Below, in pieces: positions 23,622 through 31,528 of a DNA stretch of 40,711 nt; positions within the stretch are counted from its first letter, which is position 1, and every line of letters begins with the position of its first letter. This DNA comes from a virus: positions 1 through 40,711 of IMG/VR virus record IMGVR_UViG_3300044630_002419. One strand, written 5' to 3'. Position numbers and translations under genes: made by a program. The notes beneath the pieces are model-generated. The model was not told the DNA's origin and ran no database searches. It saw only the letters and a list, made by a program, of their open reading frames with translations.

Positions 23622-23712
23622 GGTGTTCTCCTTAAAAAGGTTTGCTGTTTGCGGCCACAGGCCAATGGGTCAGCACAGCCTTCCCTCTTGCCTGTAAGTA
23701 TGCCGCGAGTGG
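23622..23712 (-). promoter_or_regulatory. Capsid leader region
   Basis: This 91-base gap between scaffold stop and capsid start holds AAGGAG just before the ATG and, near its upstream end, GGCATACTTAC on the minus strand, which looks like the start-associated element with one extra base. It is about 75 bases from the start, farther than usual. Confidence 0.4.
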
Positions 23713-24408
23713 TTACTTACCGGCTGCAGCTTTCAGGCGTGCGTACAGTTCGGGGTCGGTTTTGTAGATGCGTGCTTGCTCGGTGAGGTTGTAGGACTCA
23801 GCGGCAAAGGGATTCTTGGTGCCGGCAGGTAGCTCGCCAGAAGCTGCGCGGCCTACAGGGGCGCCGGTGCCTTGGGGCTTGGGTGCTTTGAGGCGGTACT
23901 GGGGGAGGCTGGACTTAGCCCAGTCGTGGATGGGTGTGCGCTGGTAGCCATCGACGACCACCACGGTGCCGTCAGCATCGCGTTCAATCTGCTCAGGCTT
24001 GAGGCGCAGGCGGATCACTTCATCCGGGTCGTGGACGGTATCGGCCAGGGCGGCCACTGCTGGACCGATCAGCTTGAGTTCGCGGTTCTCTGCTTCCAGG
24101 GCCTCCAGCCGTTGCTGCAGGGTTGCTTCCCGCTCGCGGTACTGCTGCTCCAGCTTTTGGCGGGCCTCGGAGTAATTGCCCTGTTGTTCCAGCTCGGCCT
24201 GCTCGGCCCGTTGCTTGAACTCCAGCAGAGCCTTGACATCAGTGCCATCGGGCAGATCGGACGCCATCTGCTCGTACTTGCGCAGCTTTCGCTTTTCTTC
24301 CAGCAGTTCCTTGTTCTTGCTGCGCAGCAGGTTCAGCTCAGCTTCTAGGGCTGAGGGATCGGGAGCGGATGAAGACTGCTCCACAGGAGCGTTGTCGTTG
24401 TCGGGCAT
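23713..24408 (-). CDS. Capsid scaffolding protein
   Basis: A 231-residue, highly charged protein with a long coiled coil (about residues 18-115, SALEAELNLLRSKNKELLEE and on to REREATLQQRLEALEAENRE) followed by a conserved-looking region (DEVIRLRLKPEQIERDADGT, PIHDWAKSSLPQYRL) and a helical C-terminus. This matches phage scaffold proteins that guide capsid assembly and then leave. It is placed between portal and capsid genes. Confidence 0.8.
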   Translation of the reverse strand: MPDNDNAPVEQSSSAPDPSALEAELNLLRSKNKELLEEKRKLRKYEQMASDLPDGTDVKALLEFKQRAEQAELEQQGNYSEARQKLEQQYREREATLQQRLEALEAENRELKLIGPAVAALADTVHDPDEVIRLRLKPEQIERDADGTVVVVDGYQRTPIHDWAKSSLPQYRLKAPKPQGTGAPVGRAASGELPAGTKNPFAAESYNLTEQARIYKTDPELYARLKAAAGK

Positions 24409-24435
24409 GTAGACCCACAGGGTCGAGATTGCGGG

Positions 24436-24567
24436 TTAGTTTGCCGGCCGATTGATGACGGTTTTGACGGTTCCATCAGCCTTGAAGGCGATGACCTTGT
24501 GGAGACGAGGCTCGCTGCCCTTGGGCTGGAGCAGGCGACCAACAGCGGTGACTTCAGGCTTCTGCAT
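24436..24567 (-). CDS. Small paralogue A of the KPxxTAVGR family, 43 aa
   Basis: The start at 24567 is chosen by analogy with its paralogue at 29501-29629. MQKPEVTAVGRLLQPKG and HKVIAFKADGTVKTVINRPA align almost throughout with that protein. The two copies lie in the scaffold and terminase regions. The family looks like a small beta domain; function unknown. An alternative ATG lies at 24582. The TAA stop overlaps the start-associated GGCAAACTAA. Confidence 0.65.
   Translation of the reverse strand: MQKPEVTAVGRLLQPKGSEPRLHKVIAFKADGTVKTVINRPAN
24437..24445 (-). promoter_or_regulatory. Start-associated element before scaffold gene
   Basis: Minus-strand GGCAAACTA followed by ACCC, 28 bases before the scaffold ATG and overlapping the stop of the 43-aa gene. 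Confidence 0.4.
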
Positions 24568-24706
24568 CGTCTTCGGTGTCATCGGTGAATAGGTCAAAGG
24601 CAAGGCGCTGCTGGGTGATCTGCAAAGCACCGATCAATTCAACAGCTGTCAACTCTTCACAGTTTGCAGTGATCAGCTCGTCAAGAGCTTCGAGAAAAGC
24701 TTCCAT
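24554..24706 (-). CDS. Small acidic protein, 50 aa
   Basis: The ATG at 24706 gives an acidic helical protein (MEAFLEALDELITANCEELT, ending TDDTEDDAEA). It overlaps the next gene by 14 bases. It lies between a very basic protein and the scaffold gene and could partner the basic neighbour. No family was recognised. Confidence 0.55.
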   Translation of the reverse strand: MEAFLEALDELITANCEELTAVELIGALQITQQRLAFDLFTDDTEDDAEA

Positions 24707-24707
24707 G

Positions 24708-24725
24708 GGGGCAGGTAACTGCCCC
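24708..24725 (-). repeat. Perfect hairpin before the 50-aa gene
   Basis: A seven-base perfect inverted repeat (GGGGCAG/CTGCCCC) with a four-base loop lies directly before the ATG at 24706. There is no T run, so a translational control hairpin or RNA-processing site is more likely than a terminator. Confidence 0.45.
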
Positions 24726-24741
24726 GTAAGTCTATGAGGGG

Positions 24742-25995
24742 CTAAGGCTTGCGCTTTCTCCGATTAAAGCGAATGAGCGATGCGGCGGCATCTCTCTGAA
24801 GCATCTGCTCACCCTTGTTTCGCGTCCTGCCAGTAGACGCTCTTTGCGACTTAGGCAAGGGCTTGGACATGCTCTTATTAAGCCCCGCGACCAACTCGGC
24901 ACGCGGGTATTGCCGATTCGGATCACGCTTGCCAACTGCTCGACTTGAAAGAGAGGACTGAGCCAACAAGGCAACCGCAGATGACCGAGCCGATTTGGCG
25001 TCAGACCCTCCAGCAGCCCTTTTTGCGTTGGCGGTGACCCTACCTAGTACACGCTCGGCTTTTGAGGCCGCAGGCTTCGCGGCAGCAGCAATCCGTGCCT
25101 GCTTGTTGGCCTCACGCTTGGCCAGCCTTGCCTGTTCGTATTGACGATTCCGCGCTGCCACACCAATGGAGGTGCTGGCTGTACCTCGTCGGGGGCGAGC
25201 ATTGAAGTTCTGCTTCATCCCCTCGGCACCACGAACCAATGTCCGACCTGTCTTGTCAGTTCTGTCCTTGGTGAGCCCTTGGTAGAACTGCTCAGCCTTA
25301 ACTCTTGTTGCATAGGCCCTGTAGACCTTCTTATCTGCTTTCGACTTGATTGGGTTGCCAACTTCTTTGCTGGCCCGGACAAGGCCGGCATTTTTAGCCC
25401 TGGATGCGCGACGCTGCCAAGCCGCCTGATCAAAGGAGACCTTGCTCGCTGCAGGCTTGGCCGCAGGCTTAGCAGCTGCAGGCTTCAACGTGTTGTCCTT
25501 GATCTTCTTGGTCCGTTTGCGCAAAGCTTCAGGATCGCTTGTCTTCGTCAGGCGTGCCTTTGTCTTTTGCTTTGGATCAACCTTGCCCTTGTAAATATCC
25601 CCTGCCCTTTTGGCAACAGAGGCACTGCGCGAAGCCTTGCTGTTGGGGCCATCGCCTTCACGCGCCATAGCTGCATTCAGGTTGCGATTGGCACGCTGAC
25701 TGCGAGCAGCTTGAGCCACAGCCGCTGGGCTTGGCGCCGGCTTGGTCCGGTCACGCATTCCAACAACCTGGCCCTTGCCATTGGTTGTGGGCGTGTACCT
25801 GCCACCAGCAGTCTTGCTAGCAGCAGGCTTTGCTCCCTTGGGCTTTCCAACGGTGCCTGCAGGCTTGCCGCCAGCAATCCCCTTGGTCTGCGCTGCTCGC
25901 TTATTGCCGCTGGCGGTCTTCAACCGGCCGCCACGAGCCGTAGCACCAGTGCTGGAAAACCGACCACGGTTGTCCCTCGTATAACGACGAGCCAC
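24742..25995 (-). CDS. Very basic MARRY-family protein 1, 417 aa
   Basis: One of three proteins here that share an N-terminus of the form MARRYxRDNRGRFxS, then GATARGGRLxTAxGNKRA. The remainder is Lys/Arg/Ala-rich, low in complexity (KPAAAKPAAKPAASK) and probably extended or helical. Its charge suggests nucleic acid binding, for example an internal virion DNA-binding protein, but this is inferred from composition and position between portal and scaffold. No catalytic motif was seen. Confidence 0.6.
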   Translation of the reverse strand: MARRYTRDNRGRFSSTGATARGGRLKTASGNKRAAQTKGIAGGKPAGTVGKPKGAKPAASKTAGGRYTPTTNGKGQVVGMRDRTKPAPSPAAVAQAARSQRANRNLNAAMAREGDGPNSKASRSASVAKRAGDIYKGKVDPKQKTKARLTKTSDPEALRKRTKKIKDNTLKPAAAKPAAKPAASKVSFDQAAWQRRASRAKNAGLVRASKEVGNPIKSKADKKVYRAYATRVKAEQFYQGLTKDRTDKTGRTLVRGAEGMKQNFNARPRRGTASTSIGVAARNRQYEQARLAKREANKQARIAAAAKPAASKAERVLGRVTANAKRAAGGSDAKSARSSAVALLAQSSLSSRAVGKRDPNRQYPRAELVAGLNKSMSKPLPKSQRASTGRTRNKGEQMLQRDAAASLIRFNRRKRKP

Positions 25996-26019
25996 GGCGC
26001 TACAGCAGATCTACTGCCC

Positions 26020-26028
26020 TAGCTTTCC
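26020..26028 (-). promoter_or_regulatory. Start-associated element before MARRY protein 1
   Basis: Minus-strand GGAAAGCTA followed by GGGC, 24 bases before the ATG at 25995. Confidence 0.45.
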
Positions 26029-26040
26029 TGGTTCTCTTGA

Positions 26041-26661
26041 CTACTGGCCTGGGTTTTTACGGCGACGAAGACGATGATTGCGACGCGCCTCAAGCAAATC
26101 CGCACGGCTCTTACGACGGAATGCAGCGAACTCTCCTGATGGCGCATCGACCCACACATTACGCGCTCTAACCCCACTCACTCGACTCCGCGCCGAGCCT
26201 CGAATGATGGCCCGCCTTGCCTGAGTTCGTGAAGCCGATCCCATCATCCCGTTTCCGCCGAACACATCAACCACAGCGCCTTTTGACTGCTCCTTCGCCA
26301 CGCCAGCAAAGGCTTTGTCAACGCGAGCAAGACCTCTCCCCTTAACGGTCGTGCCGATTGCGCCCCTGGGTATTGATGTGACCCGATTTCCAGGCGACTC
26401 GTTCATCCTTTCTGGCCTGGCTCCTAAGCGCCGCGCCTTCTCTTTGGGGCTTAGTGCAGGGCGAGAAGCTTTAGGTGCGGGATCAGGCTTTGTCGAGCGT
26501 TTTTTGCCAATCGTTCCCTTTGGTTGAACGCCTTCAAGGCGCCCTGCAACAGTCGCCCGCTTGTTCCCTGCAGCAGTCCTCAGCCTTCCACCACGAGCCG
26601 TCGCGCCAGTTCCAGAAGACGCAAAGCGCCCACGATTGTCTCGTGCGTAGCGGCGTGCCAT
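26041..26661 (-). CDS. Very basic MARRY-family protein 2, 206 aa
   Basis: It shares the N-terminal 30-residue motif with the proteins at 24742-25995 and 29626-30375. Its C-terminal half is different and looks folded (GAVVDVFGGNGMMGSASRTQ, VRARNVWVDAPSGEFAAFRR), ending in a basic RRNHRLRRRKNPGQ tail. The shared N-terminus with unlike C-termini suggests a common targeting or binding tag joined to separate domains. The function is unknown. Confidence 0.6.
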   Translation of the reverse strand: MARRYARDNRGRFASSGTGATARGGRLRTAAGNKRATVAGRLEGVQPKGTIGKKRSTKPDPAPKASRPALSPKEKARRLGARPERMNESPGNRVTSIPRGAIGTTVKGRGLARVDKAFAGVAKEQSKGAVVDVFGGNGMMGSASRTQARRAIIRGSARSRVSGVRARNVWVDAPSGEFAAFRRKSRADLLEARRNHRLRRRKNPGQ

Positions 26662-26670
26662 CAGCCAGAC

Positions 26671-26689
26671 CCTTTAGGCCTAGCTTTCC
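26671..26689 (-). promoter_or_regulatory. Extended start-associated element before MARRY protein 2
   Basis: Minus-strand GGAAAGCTAGGCCTAAAGG. The same longer form recurs before the portal gene and MARRY protein 3. It overlaps the portal stop codon; its TAG-core ends 19 bases before the ATG at 26661. Confidence 0.5.
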
Positions 26690-28146
26690 GATGCCCCAGG
26701 CAGTTGCTGCAGGTTGTTGTCCAGCTGCTCTTCCTGTGCCGTCAGCCGTGACGACTGCTGCGCAGCGGTGGCCTCCAGCTCAGCATCCACGTTGAAGTCG
26801 TCGTAAAGCCACTCCCCATCGGCCAGCTGGATCAGCAGGGTTTCCTGGGTGATATCGCCATTGATCCGCAGCTTGATCAATTCCGCCACGTGGGCAGGCT
26901 CCAGAGTGCGGGCCACAAAGTCGTTGTTCACCATGCTGCTGCCGGCGGTGGGCAGGTTCAGGAACTTGGCGTGGAACTGCAGGCAGGTGTCTACGAGGTT
27001 CTGCAGGCCCATGGCCACAGCTTGCAGGGCGGCATCCCCTTGGCTGCGGTCGATGGACTTGGATTCAGCCGCTTGGTTGGTCATGTTCTGCCCCAACACA
27101 GCAGCTAGGCCCAGCTCGGCGATCTGCTTCTCAATGCGGTCCAGCTCGGTGAAGCGGGCCTGGTAGCTGGTGCCGGTGGGCTCGGCGAACTCAGCGCGAG
27201 CATCCACAGGGAAGGCCATGGCCGAGCTGGGGCCAGCGTCCAGCTCGTCTACCTCGGCAGGCACCCCAAAGAGGTTGTACCTGGGGACAGCAGCGACGTG
27301 GAGGATGTTGGCCTGATCGGATTCACAGCGGAACGCTTTGAGGTTGAGCCAGGCCACCTCCTCTAGGGGCGGGGTGGATTCGAGGATGCCGGTGCGGTTG
27401 GCATAGGCCACCGCAAAGGGGATCTCGTCGAGGGTGGTGGTTCCCTCGCTGATCAGTTCCCAGTCGCGGTTTTTGGAAGCTTGCTTGCGGTAGAGCTTGA
27501 AAGCACCGGGCTCTAGGACGCGGACCTGCTCGACGAGTTCCTCGCCGAAGTCGCCATAGGGGACCACCACCTGCTCATGCAGGCGCAGCTGGGTGAGTTT
27601 CTGACTGCCGTTCACCACGTCGGTGCGCCAGCCGAGGATGTCCCGAGGGGTGTAGCTGACCCAATAGGGGCGGTTGAACTCAGTAACAGGGGTGTTGTCA
27701 CCCTCGTCGCCACGGGGGAAGTCCACCAGCACGCCCACGTGCCCGTAGCGGATGGCCTTACGGGCCAGCTCTTGCAGGTACACGTTCAGATCAGAGCCGG
27801 AGAGGTCTACGTCGTAGAGCTGCTCTTGGATCGGATCGGGTACGTTATCAAGCCGTACCGGCTTGCGGCACAGCATCCCGGCCAGCATCTGCTCTAGGCG
27901 CAGCATGTAGGGCGGGCAGACGGTGCGCTCTAGGCGGGCCTTGTAGCTCTCGTCGTCTTCCTTGGGCTCTTGGGGCAGGTAGCGCTTGCCGGCCGCCTGC
28001 ATCCCAAGGGTGCCTAGGGAGAGCTGTTCAATGAGTCGCCAGCGTGGTTCCATGCGCTGCCAGGCGATGCCGGGATCATGAACCTGCAGATCCCTGAGGG
28101 TGGTCAGGGCCAGGTTCAGATTGGTGGTAGCAGCGAGATTATGCAC
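26680..28146 (-). CDS. Portal protein, DUF4055-like
   Basis: A 488-residue protein with a DUF4055-type pattern near the start: GKRYLPQEPKEDDESYKARL, then VCPPYMLRLEQMLAGMLCRK; conserved middle parts include LARKAIRYGHVGVLVDFP and RPYWVSYTPRDILGWR. Portal proteins form the dodecameric ring at the DNA entry vertex. The Gln/Ser-rich C-terminus is usual. The gene follows the terminase large subunit at the expected place. Confidence 0.85.
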   Translation of the reverse strand: MHNLAATTNLNLALTTLRDLQVHDPGIAWQRMEPRWRLIEQLSLGTLGMQAAGKRYLPQEPKEDDESYKARLERTVCPPYMLRLEQMLAGMLCRKPVRLDNVPDPIQEQLYDVDLSGSDLNVYLQELARKAIRYGHVGVLVDFPRGDEGDNTPVTEFNRPYWVSYTPRDILGWRTDVVNGSQKLTQLRLHEQVVVPYGDFGEELVEQVRVLEPGAFKLYRKQASKNRDWELISEGTTTLDEIPFAVAYANRTGILESTPPLEEVAWLNLKAFRCESDQANILHVAAVPRYNLFGVPAEVDELDAGPSSAMAFPVDARAEFAEPTGTSYQARFTELDRIEKQIAELGLAAVLGQNMTNQAAESKSIDRSQGDAALQAVAMGLQNLVDTCLQFHAKFLNLPTAGSSMVNNDFVARTLEPAHVAELIKLRINGDITQETLLIQLADGEWLYDDFNVDAELEATAAQQSSRLTAQEEQLDNNLQQLPGASES

Positions 28147-28154
28147 GTCTGGTG

Positions 28155-28171
28155 TTTAGGCCTAGGTTTCC
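28155..28171 (-). promoter_or_regulatory. Extended start-associated element before portal gene
   Basis: Minus-strand GGAAACCTAGGCCTAAA, 8-24 bases before the portal ATG and four bases after the terminase stop. Confidence 0.5.
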
Positions 28172-28175
28172 GTGA

Positions 28176-29504
28176 TCAGTAGAGGCGCACCCCACGCACC
28201 GCCTTGCCTGTGGTGCTCTTCCAGGGATGCACCGGGTCAAACACACCGATCACTCCATAGGACAAGGCATCCCAGCCGTGATCCCAGCCGCCATCCTTGT
28301 CGGGCATGTTGGTGCCCTCCTTGAAGGTCAGGTTGCGCAGGCTCTTGATGGTTTGCTTGCAGCGGGAGTGGATGAACAGGCGGCGGTTGCCGTTGGCATC
28401 GCAGACCATTGAGTTGATGGCGTTGCGCTTGTCGTCCTGCATGTAGGGGCGCTTGTTCTCCGATACCCAGAGGCCACGGCTGCGGAGGATGCCATGGTCG
28501 GTTTTGCCGCCTGCCGAGGTCTTGCGGGCATGGCCGGTGGGGTCGGGATAGACGCGGATGGTGCGGTCGGGGTAGCGGCGCAGCAGCTCTGAGGCGGCCT
28601 CGTCGGTGTGGGTTTCGCGGATGTGGATCTCGTCAAAGCAGTGCAGCTGATTGCCGACCTTCTGGCCAATGATCCAGTGCATGGGGGACACGTTGAAGTC
28701 AGCGCAGACGATCAGCTCTCCGCCTAGGTCTTCCAGGTCGTCGCGGATGTTCTCATCGTTGAAGTCAGGGACAACCCGGCCAACGAGGTTGACAAAACTG
28801 GCCTCGTATTCCTGAGAGAAGGTGCGCGGGTCAAGGGTGCGGCGTGCGGCGTCAACCTCCTCAGCACTGACCTGGCCACCTTCCAGGGTGTTGAAGGTGA
28901 AGGTGGAAGCGTCGGGGTCTTCGTCGGCAGCATCCCAGGCTTCTGCAAACCAGTTGAGACCGGCGGGTGTGGTGGTGAACCAAGCGGGGCCGCGCTGATC
29001 GGAGAGTGCAGGGCGAAGCACCATGGTCCAGGCGTCTTCGCGGACGTAGGCGGCCTCGTCGATCACGCAGCCTGAAAGGCTGACGCCCCTGAGCCGGTCT
29101 GGATCTTCGGCGCCCTTGAGGTAGATGGTGCTGCCGTTGGCCAGGTGGACTGAGAGTTCGGTTTCGTTCTTCCGGTCAAACACCTCAGGCGGGATCATTT
29201 GCTTGAGCTGCACCCAGGCGATTTGCTTGGCCATCCGATAGGTGGGGGCCACGTAGTAGAACATGCCGCCAGGGCGCTCTAGGCCCCAGTTGATGAGGCG
29301 GGCCAAGGAGAGGTAGGTCTTGCCGAAACGACGACCTGAGCAGAGATAGGTAAATCGTGTGGAGGCGTCGTAGACGGTGCGCTGCGGGCGGGTGAGGGAC
29401 TCGTACAGCTCCTGTTGCAGCGCATCTAGACGGCCTGATTGATCCTGCGGAGCCAGAAAGCTGAGCAAGGGCGCAGGCTCACAGATGCCCGTGAGCAGGC
29501 TCAT
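28176..29504 (-). CDS. terL: Terminase large subunit
   Basis: A 442-residue DNA packaging motor. Walker A GRRFGKT at 57-63, Walker B CVIDEAA at 146-152, a coupling-type motif TTTPAG at 177-182, and a C-terminal RNase H-like nuclease with Asp269 (VCADFNVSP), Asp321 (VYPDPTG) and Asp408/Asp412 (DHGWDALSYG). It uses ATP to move DNA into proheads and cuts concatemers. The small subunit is encoded upstream, but three genes separated from it. The ATG overlaps the stop of the 42-aa gene. The packaging type (cos or headful) cannot be told by eye. Confidence 0.93.
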   Translation of the reverse strand: MSLLTGICEPAPLLSFLAPQDQSGRLDALQQELYESLTRPQRTVYDASTRFTYLCSGRRFGKTYLSLARLINWGLERPGGMFYYVAPTYRMAKQIAWVQLKQMIPPEVFDRKNETELSVHLANGSTIYLKGAEDPDRLRGVSLSGCVIDEAAYVREDAWTMVLRPALSDQRGPAWFTTTPAGLNWFAEAWDAADEDPDASTFTFNTLEGGQVSAEEVDAARRTLDPRTFSQEYEASFVNLVGRVVPDFNDENIRDDLEDLGGELIVCADFNVSPMHWIIGQKVGNQLHCFDEIHIRETHTDEAASELLRRYPDRTIRVYPDPTGHARKTSAGGKTDHGILRSRGLWVSENKRPYMQDDKRNAINSMVCDANGNRRLFIHSRCKQTIKSLRNLTFKEGTNMPDKDGGWDHGWDALSYGVIGVFDPVHPWKSTTGKAVRGVRLY

Positions 29505-29629
29505 GCCGGCTTGTTGATGATGGTGCGCACCGTGCCATCGGCCTTGACCGCGATGACCTTGTGAACGCGAGGGATGCCGGGCTTGGCCTTGAGGATGCGG
29601 CCCACAGCAGTGGTGACAGGTTTAATCAT
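29501..29629 (-). CDS. Small paralogue B of the KPxxTAVGR family, 42 aa
   Basis: MIKPVTTAVGRILKAKPG and HKVIAVKADGTVRTIINKPA match the 43-aa protein at 24436-24567 with mostly conservative changes, so the two are paralogues. It is coupled by ATGA overlaps both to the MARRY protein 3 gene and to terL. The function is unknown. Confidence 0.65.
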   Translation of the reverse strand: MIKPVTTAVGRILKAKPGIPRVHKVIAVKADGTVRTIINKPA

Positions 29630-30375
29630 TTGCGTTTGCGTGCCGTAGAACGGTTCTCTTTTACATACTGCCTAAACAGTTTAATTTGATCGCGGGGCTC
29701 CATAGTGCCAATTCGGCGCTTAACTTCTGCCGCAGTACGGCCAGGATTCCTAGAGGCGTACCCCTTTGCCAGCGCATCAACGTGGACTTCGCGCAGCTTC
29801 TTAGCCCTTGACTGTTCAGCTTTGAACTGGCGATTGCGAGCCTTATCAGCCGTGCGTGCTGTGGCCTTTTGCTGAGCCACATTGCGGCTGATCTCAGCAT
29901 TGAGAGCCTTGCCCCGAGCTCCGGCCATTGGCCTGTTGACTGAGGCAGTGTCACCACGGGCTGCCGCCTTGGATTGACCGAGGGCCAGTCGTGTCTCTGA
30001 GAGCCGGCTTTGAATCTGCAGCTTCTCAAGGCGGTAGGCGGCAGCACTAGGCCCAGCCTCTTTGATTTGAGCATTAACAGCCTTGAGCTGTTTGTTGAGT
30101 GAATCCTTCTGCTTGGAAAGAACTGCCGAGCGGCCTTTGGCCATCTCCATCTTGTTGGCGGCAAGTGAACCCTTTGGCGGAGGCGATGGCTTTGCGGCGA
30201 CTTGTGGCCTCAGGCCTTTGGGCTTGGCAACTGTGCCGCCAGATTTGCCGCCACTGATGCGAGCCGTCACCGTGGCCCGCTTGTTACCTGCTGCTGTGGC
30301 CAAGCGGCCGCCACGAGCGGTAGCACCCACAGAAGCAAACCGGCCACGGTTGTCCCTTGCGTAGCGGCGTGCCAT
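29626..30375 (-). CDS. Very basic MARRY-family protein 3, 249 aa
   Basis: It carries the shared N-terminal motif (MARRYARDNRGRFASV, then GATARGGRLATAAGNKRATV). The central part is a Lys/Gln-rich coiled coil (KQKDSLNKQLKAVNAQIKEA) and the C-terminus is basic (FRQYVKENRSTARKRK). ARNRQFKAEQSRAKK resembles ARNRQYEQARLAKREA of MARRY protein 1, so these two are closer to each other. It lies between the terminase subunits; binding to packaged DNA is a guess. Confidence 0.6.
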   Translation of the reverse strand: MARRYARDNRGRFASVGATARGGRLATAAGNKRATVTARISGGKSGGTVAKPKGLRPQVAAKPSPPPKGSLAANKMEMAKGRSAVLSKQKDSLNKQLKAVNAQIKEAGPSAAAYRLEKLQIQSRLSETRLALGQSKAAARGDTASVNRPMAGARGKALNAEISRNVAQQKATARTADKARNRQFKAEQSRAKKLREVHVDALAKGYASRNPGRTAAEVKRRIGTMEPRDQIKLFRQYVKENRSTARKRK

Positions 30376-30386
30376 GAACCCAAGCC

Positions 30387-30403
30387 TTTAGGCCTAGGTT
30401 TCC
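30387..30403 (-). promoter_or_regulatory. Extended start-associated element before MARRY protein 3
   Basis: Minus-strand GGAAACCTAGGCCTAAA, identical over 17 bases to the copy before the portal gene, 11-27 bases before the ATG at 30375. Confidence 0.5.
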
Positions 30404-30405
30404 GG

Positions 30406-30729
30406 CTAGCTCATCTCAAACCGGAGGAGCTTGGCCTGGTCTTCCAGGGCCTTGAGTGCGATGCCGAGCTGGTTCGATTCCGAGGCACGGCGCTCGTAGT
30501 CGTAGAGCCGAGCAATGGCAGCAGCGAGCCACTGGGGGCGCTCCAGTTCAGCGTCTAGCTGCAGGAGTTGACGTGCTCTGGCGATGTAGTCGTCTGTTTG
30601 GCGCGGGGAGACTTGCCAGACATTTGCAGCGTGCTGAACAATCTGGTGTCTGCTGTGTGCGCGAAGTAACAGGTCATAGACGGTATTGACCCGTTCATCA
30701 ATTTCTACGTTGGTGCCCTTCTTTGCCAT
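30406..30729 (-). CDS. terS: Terminase small subunit
   Basis: A 107-residue protein with an N-terminal helix-turn-helix (RVNTVYDLLLRAHSRHQIVQ, then VSPRQTDDYIARARQLL) and a C-terminal helical oligomerisation part (ASESNQLGIALKALEDQAKL). This is the usual layout of small terminase subunits that recognise the packaging site and load TerL. It lies nine bases after the preceding gene. Confidence 0.75.
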   Translation of the reverse strand: MAKKGTNVEIDERVNTVYDLLLRAHSRHQIVQHAANVWQVSPRQTDDYIARARQLLQLDAELERPQWLAAAIARLYDYERRASESNQLGIALKALEDQAKLLRFEMS

Positions 30730-30738
30730 GGCCGGAGT

Positions 30739-31056
30739 TTAACCGGGGGAGGGCATGAAGAGGATGCCGTCTGCGGCGAGGATGTTGAGGCGTAGCTCAG
30801 CATCAGCGAAGGAGTCTGCCCAGATGGTGGCGAGGTGTGGGGTGTCGTTGGGTTGGAGGTAGTAGAGGAAGAGGTGGTGGCCTTCAGTGGTGGGGAGTGG
30901 TGCAGTGGGGACGAAGTGACCGGTGAGGCGGAAGGTGCCGAGGATCTGGCGGGCGATGTATTCAGCTTCTGCGAAGGTGGAGTCGTCTTCGATGACGAGC
31001 CCAAAGGGATCGCCGGTGGCGGGGTGTTCAGCGACGACGGACCAGGGTTCAGCCAT
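30739..31056 (-). CDS. Hypothetical protein, 105 aa
   Basis: The start ATG 31056 was chosen because the longer upstream frame is the antisense-like Ser/Pro-rich reading of the RusA gene. The product (MAEPWSVVAEHPATGDPFGL, IWADSFADAELRLNIL) looks like a small alpha/beta domain. It is preceded by a start-associated element, so it may be the first late gene of the packaging cluster. Confidence 0.55.
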   Translation of the reverse strand: MAEPWSVVAEHPATGDPFGLVIEDDSTFAEAEYIARQILGTFRLTGHFVPTAPLPTTEGHHLFLYYLQPNDTPHLATIWADSFADAELRLNILAADGILFMPSPG

Positions 31057-31075
31057 GGTGAGGCTGCTGTTAGGG

Positions 31076-31528
31076 CTAGGTTTCCAGGGGGATGATGGTG
31101 ATGAGGGCACCGGGGCGCTCGTCTGGGGTGGTGTAGCGCTTGTGGGCGGAGAGCTGAACCACCTGAGAATCGTCGTGAAGAAGAGTGCCAGTGAGGGCAT
31201 CAAGGACGGCACGGCTGAGTTTGTCGATGTCCCCTTTCTGCTTGGAGGTTAGGTGTGAAGGGGCTTTGCTGGTGAGGCCGGATTTGTTGAAGTGAGAGCG
31301 TGGGCGGAGGAAGCGGAAGGTGATGGATACGGAGACGGGGTAGGTGGTGAGGGGGAAGCCTGAGGAGAGAGCAGCGTCAGAGATGAGGATCCGCCAGGGC
31401 TTGAGGCGCTTGTTGGTTTCGAGCATGATGCCGTTGCCTACCGACCGCTTCGAGCCCTGGGTTGCAGGTTCCATCCCTTGGACTGTGAAGGTGATGGCGT
31501 CAGGCGCGGGCAGGGTCTCCGGCTTCAT
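31076..31528 (-). CDS. RusA-like Holliday junction resolvase
   Basis: A 150-residue protein with the RusA signature: KGDIDKLSRAVLDALTG and LLHDDSQVVQLSAHKRY, supplying Asp100, Asp102 and Asp119/120 as the metal-binding acidic residues, and a basic SITFRFLRPRSHF strand before them. RusA cuts four-way DNA junctions made by recombination or replication before packaging. The gene is coupled upstream (ATGA). Together with ERF, the SSB-like protein and a PD-(D/E)XK nuclease it completes a recombination set. Confidence 0.85.
   Translation of the reverse strand: MKPETLPAPDAITFTVQGMEPATQGSKRSVGNGIMLETNKRLKPWRILISDAALSSGFPLTTYPVSVSITFRFLRPRSHFNKSGLTSKAPSHLTSKQKGDIDKLSRAVLDALTGTLLHDDSQVVQLSAHKRYTTPDERPGALITIIPLET
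31077..31085 (-). promoter_or_regulatory. Start-associated element at the early/late border
   Basis: Minus-strand GGAAACCTA followed by GCCCTAA, 20 bases before the ATG at 31056. It overlaps the RusA stop codon and is the most upstream clear copy, so it may mark where late expression begins. Confidence 0.5.
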
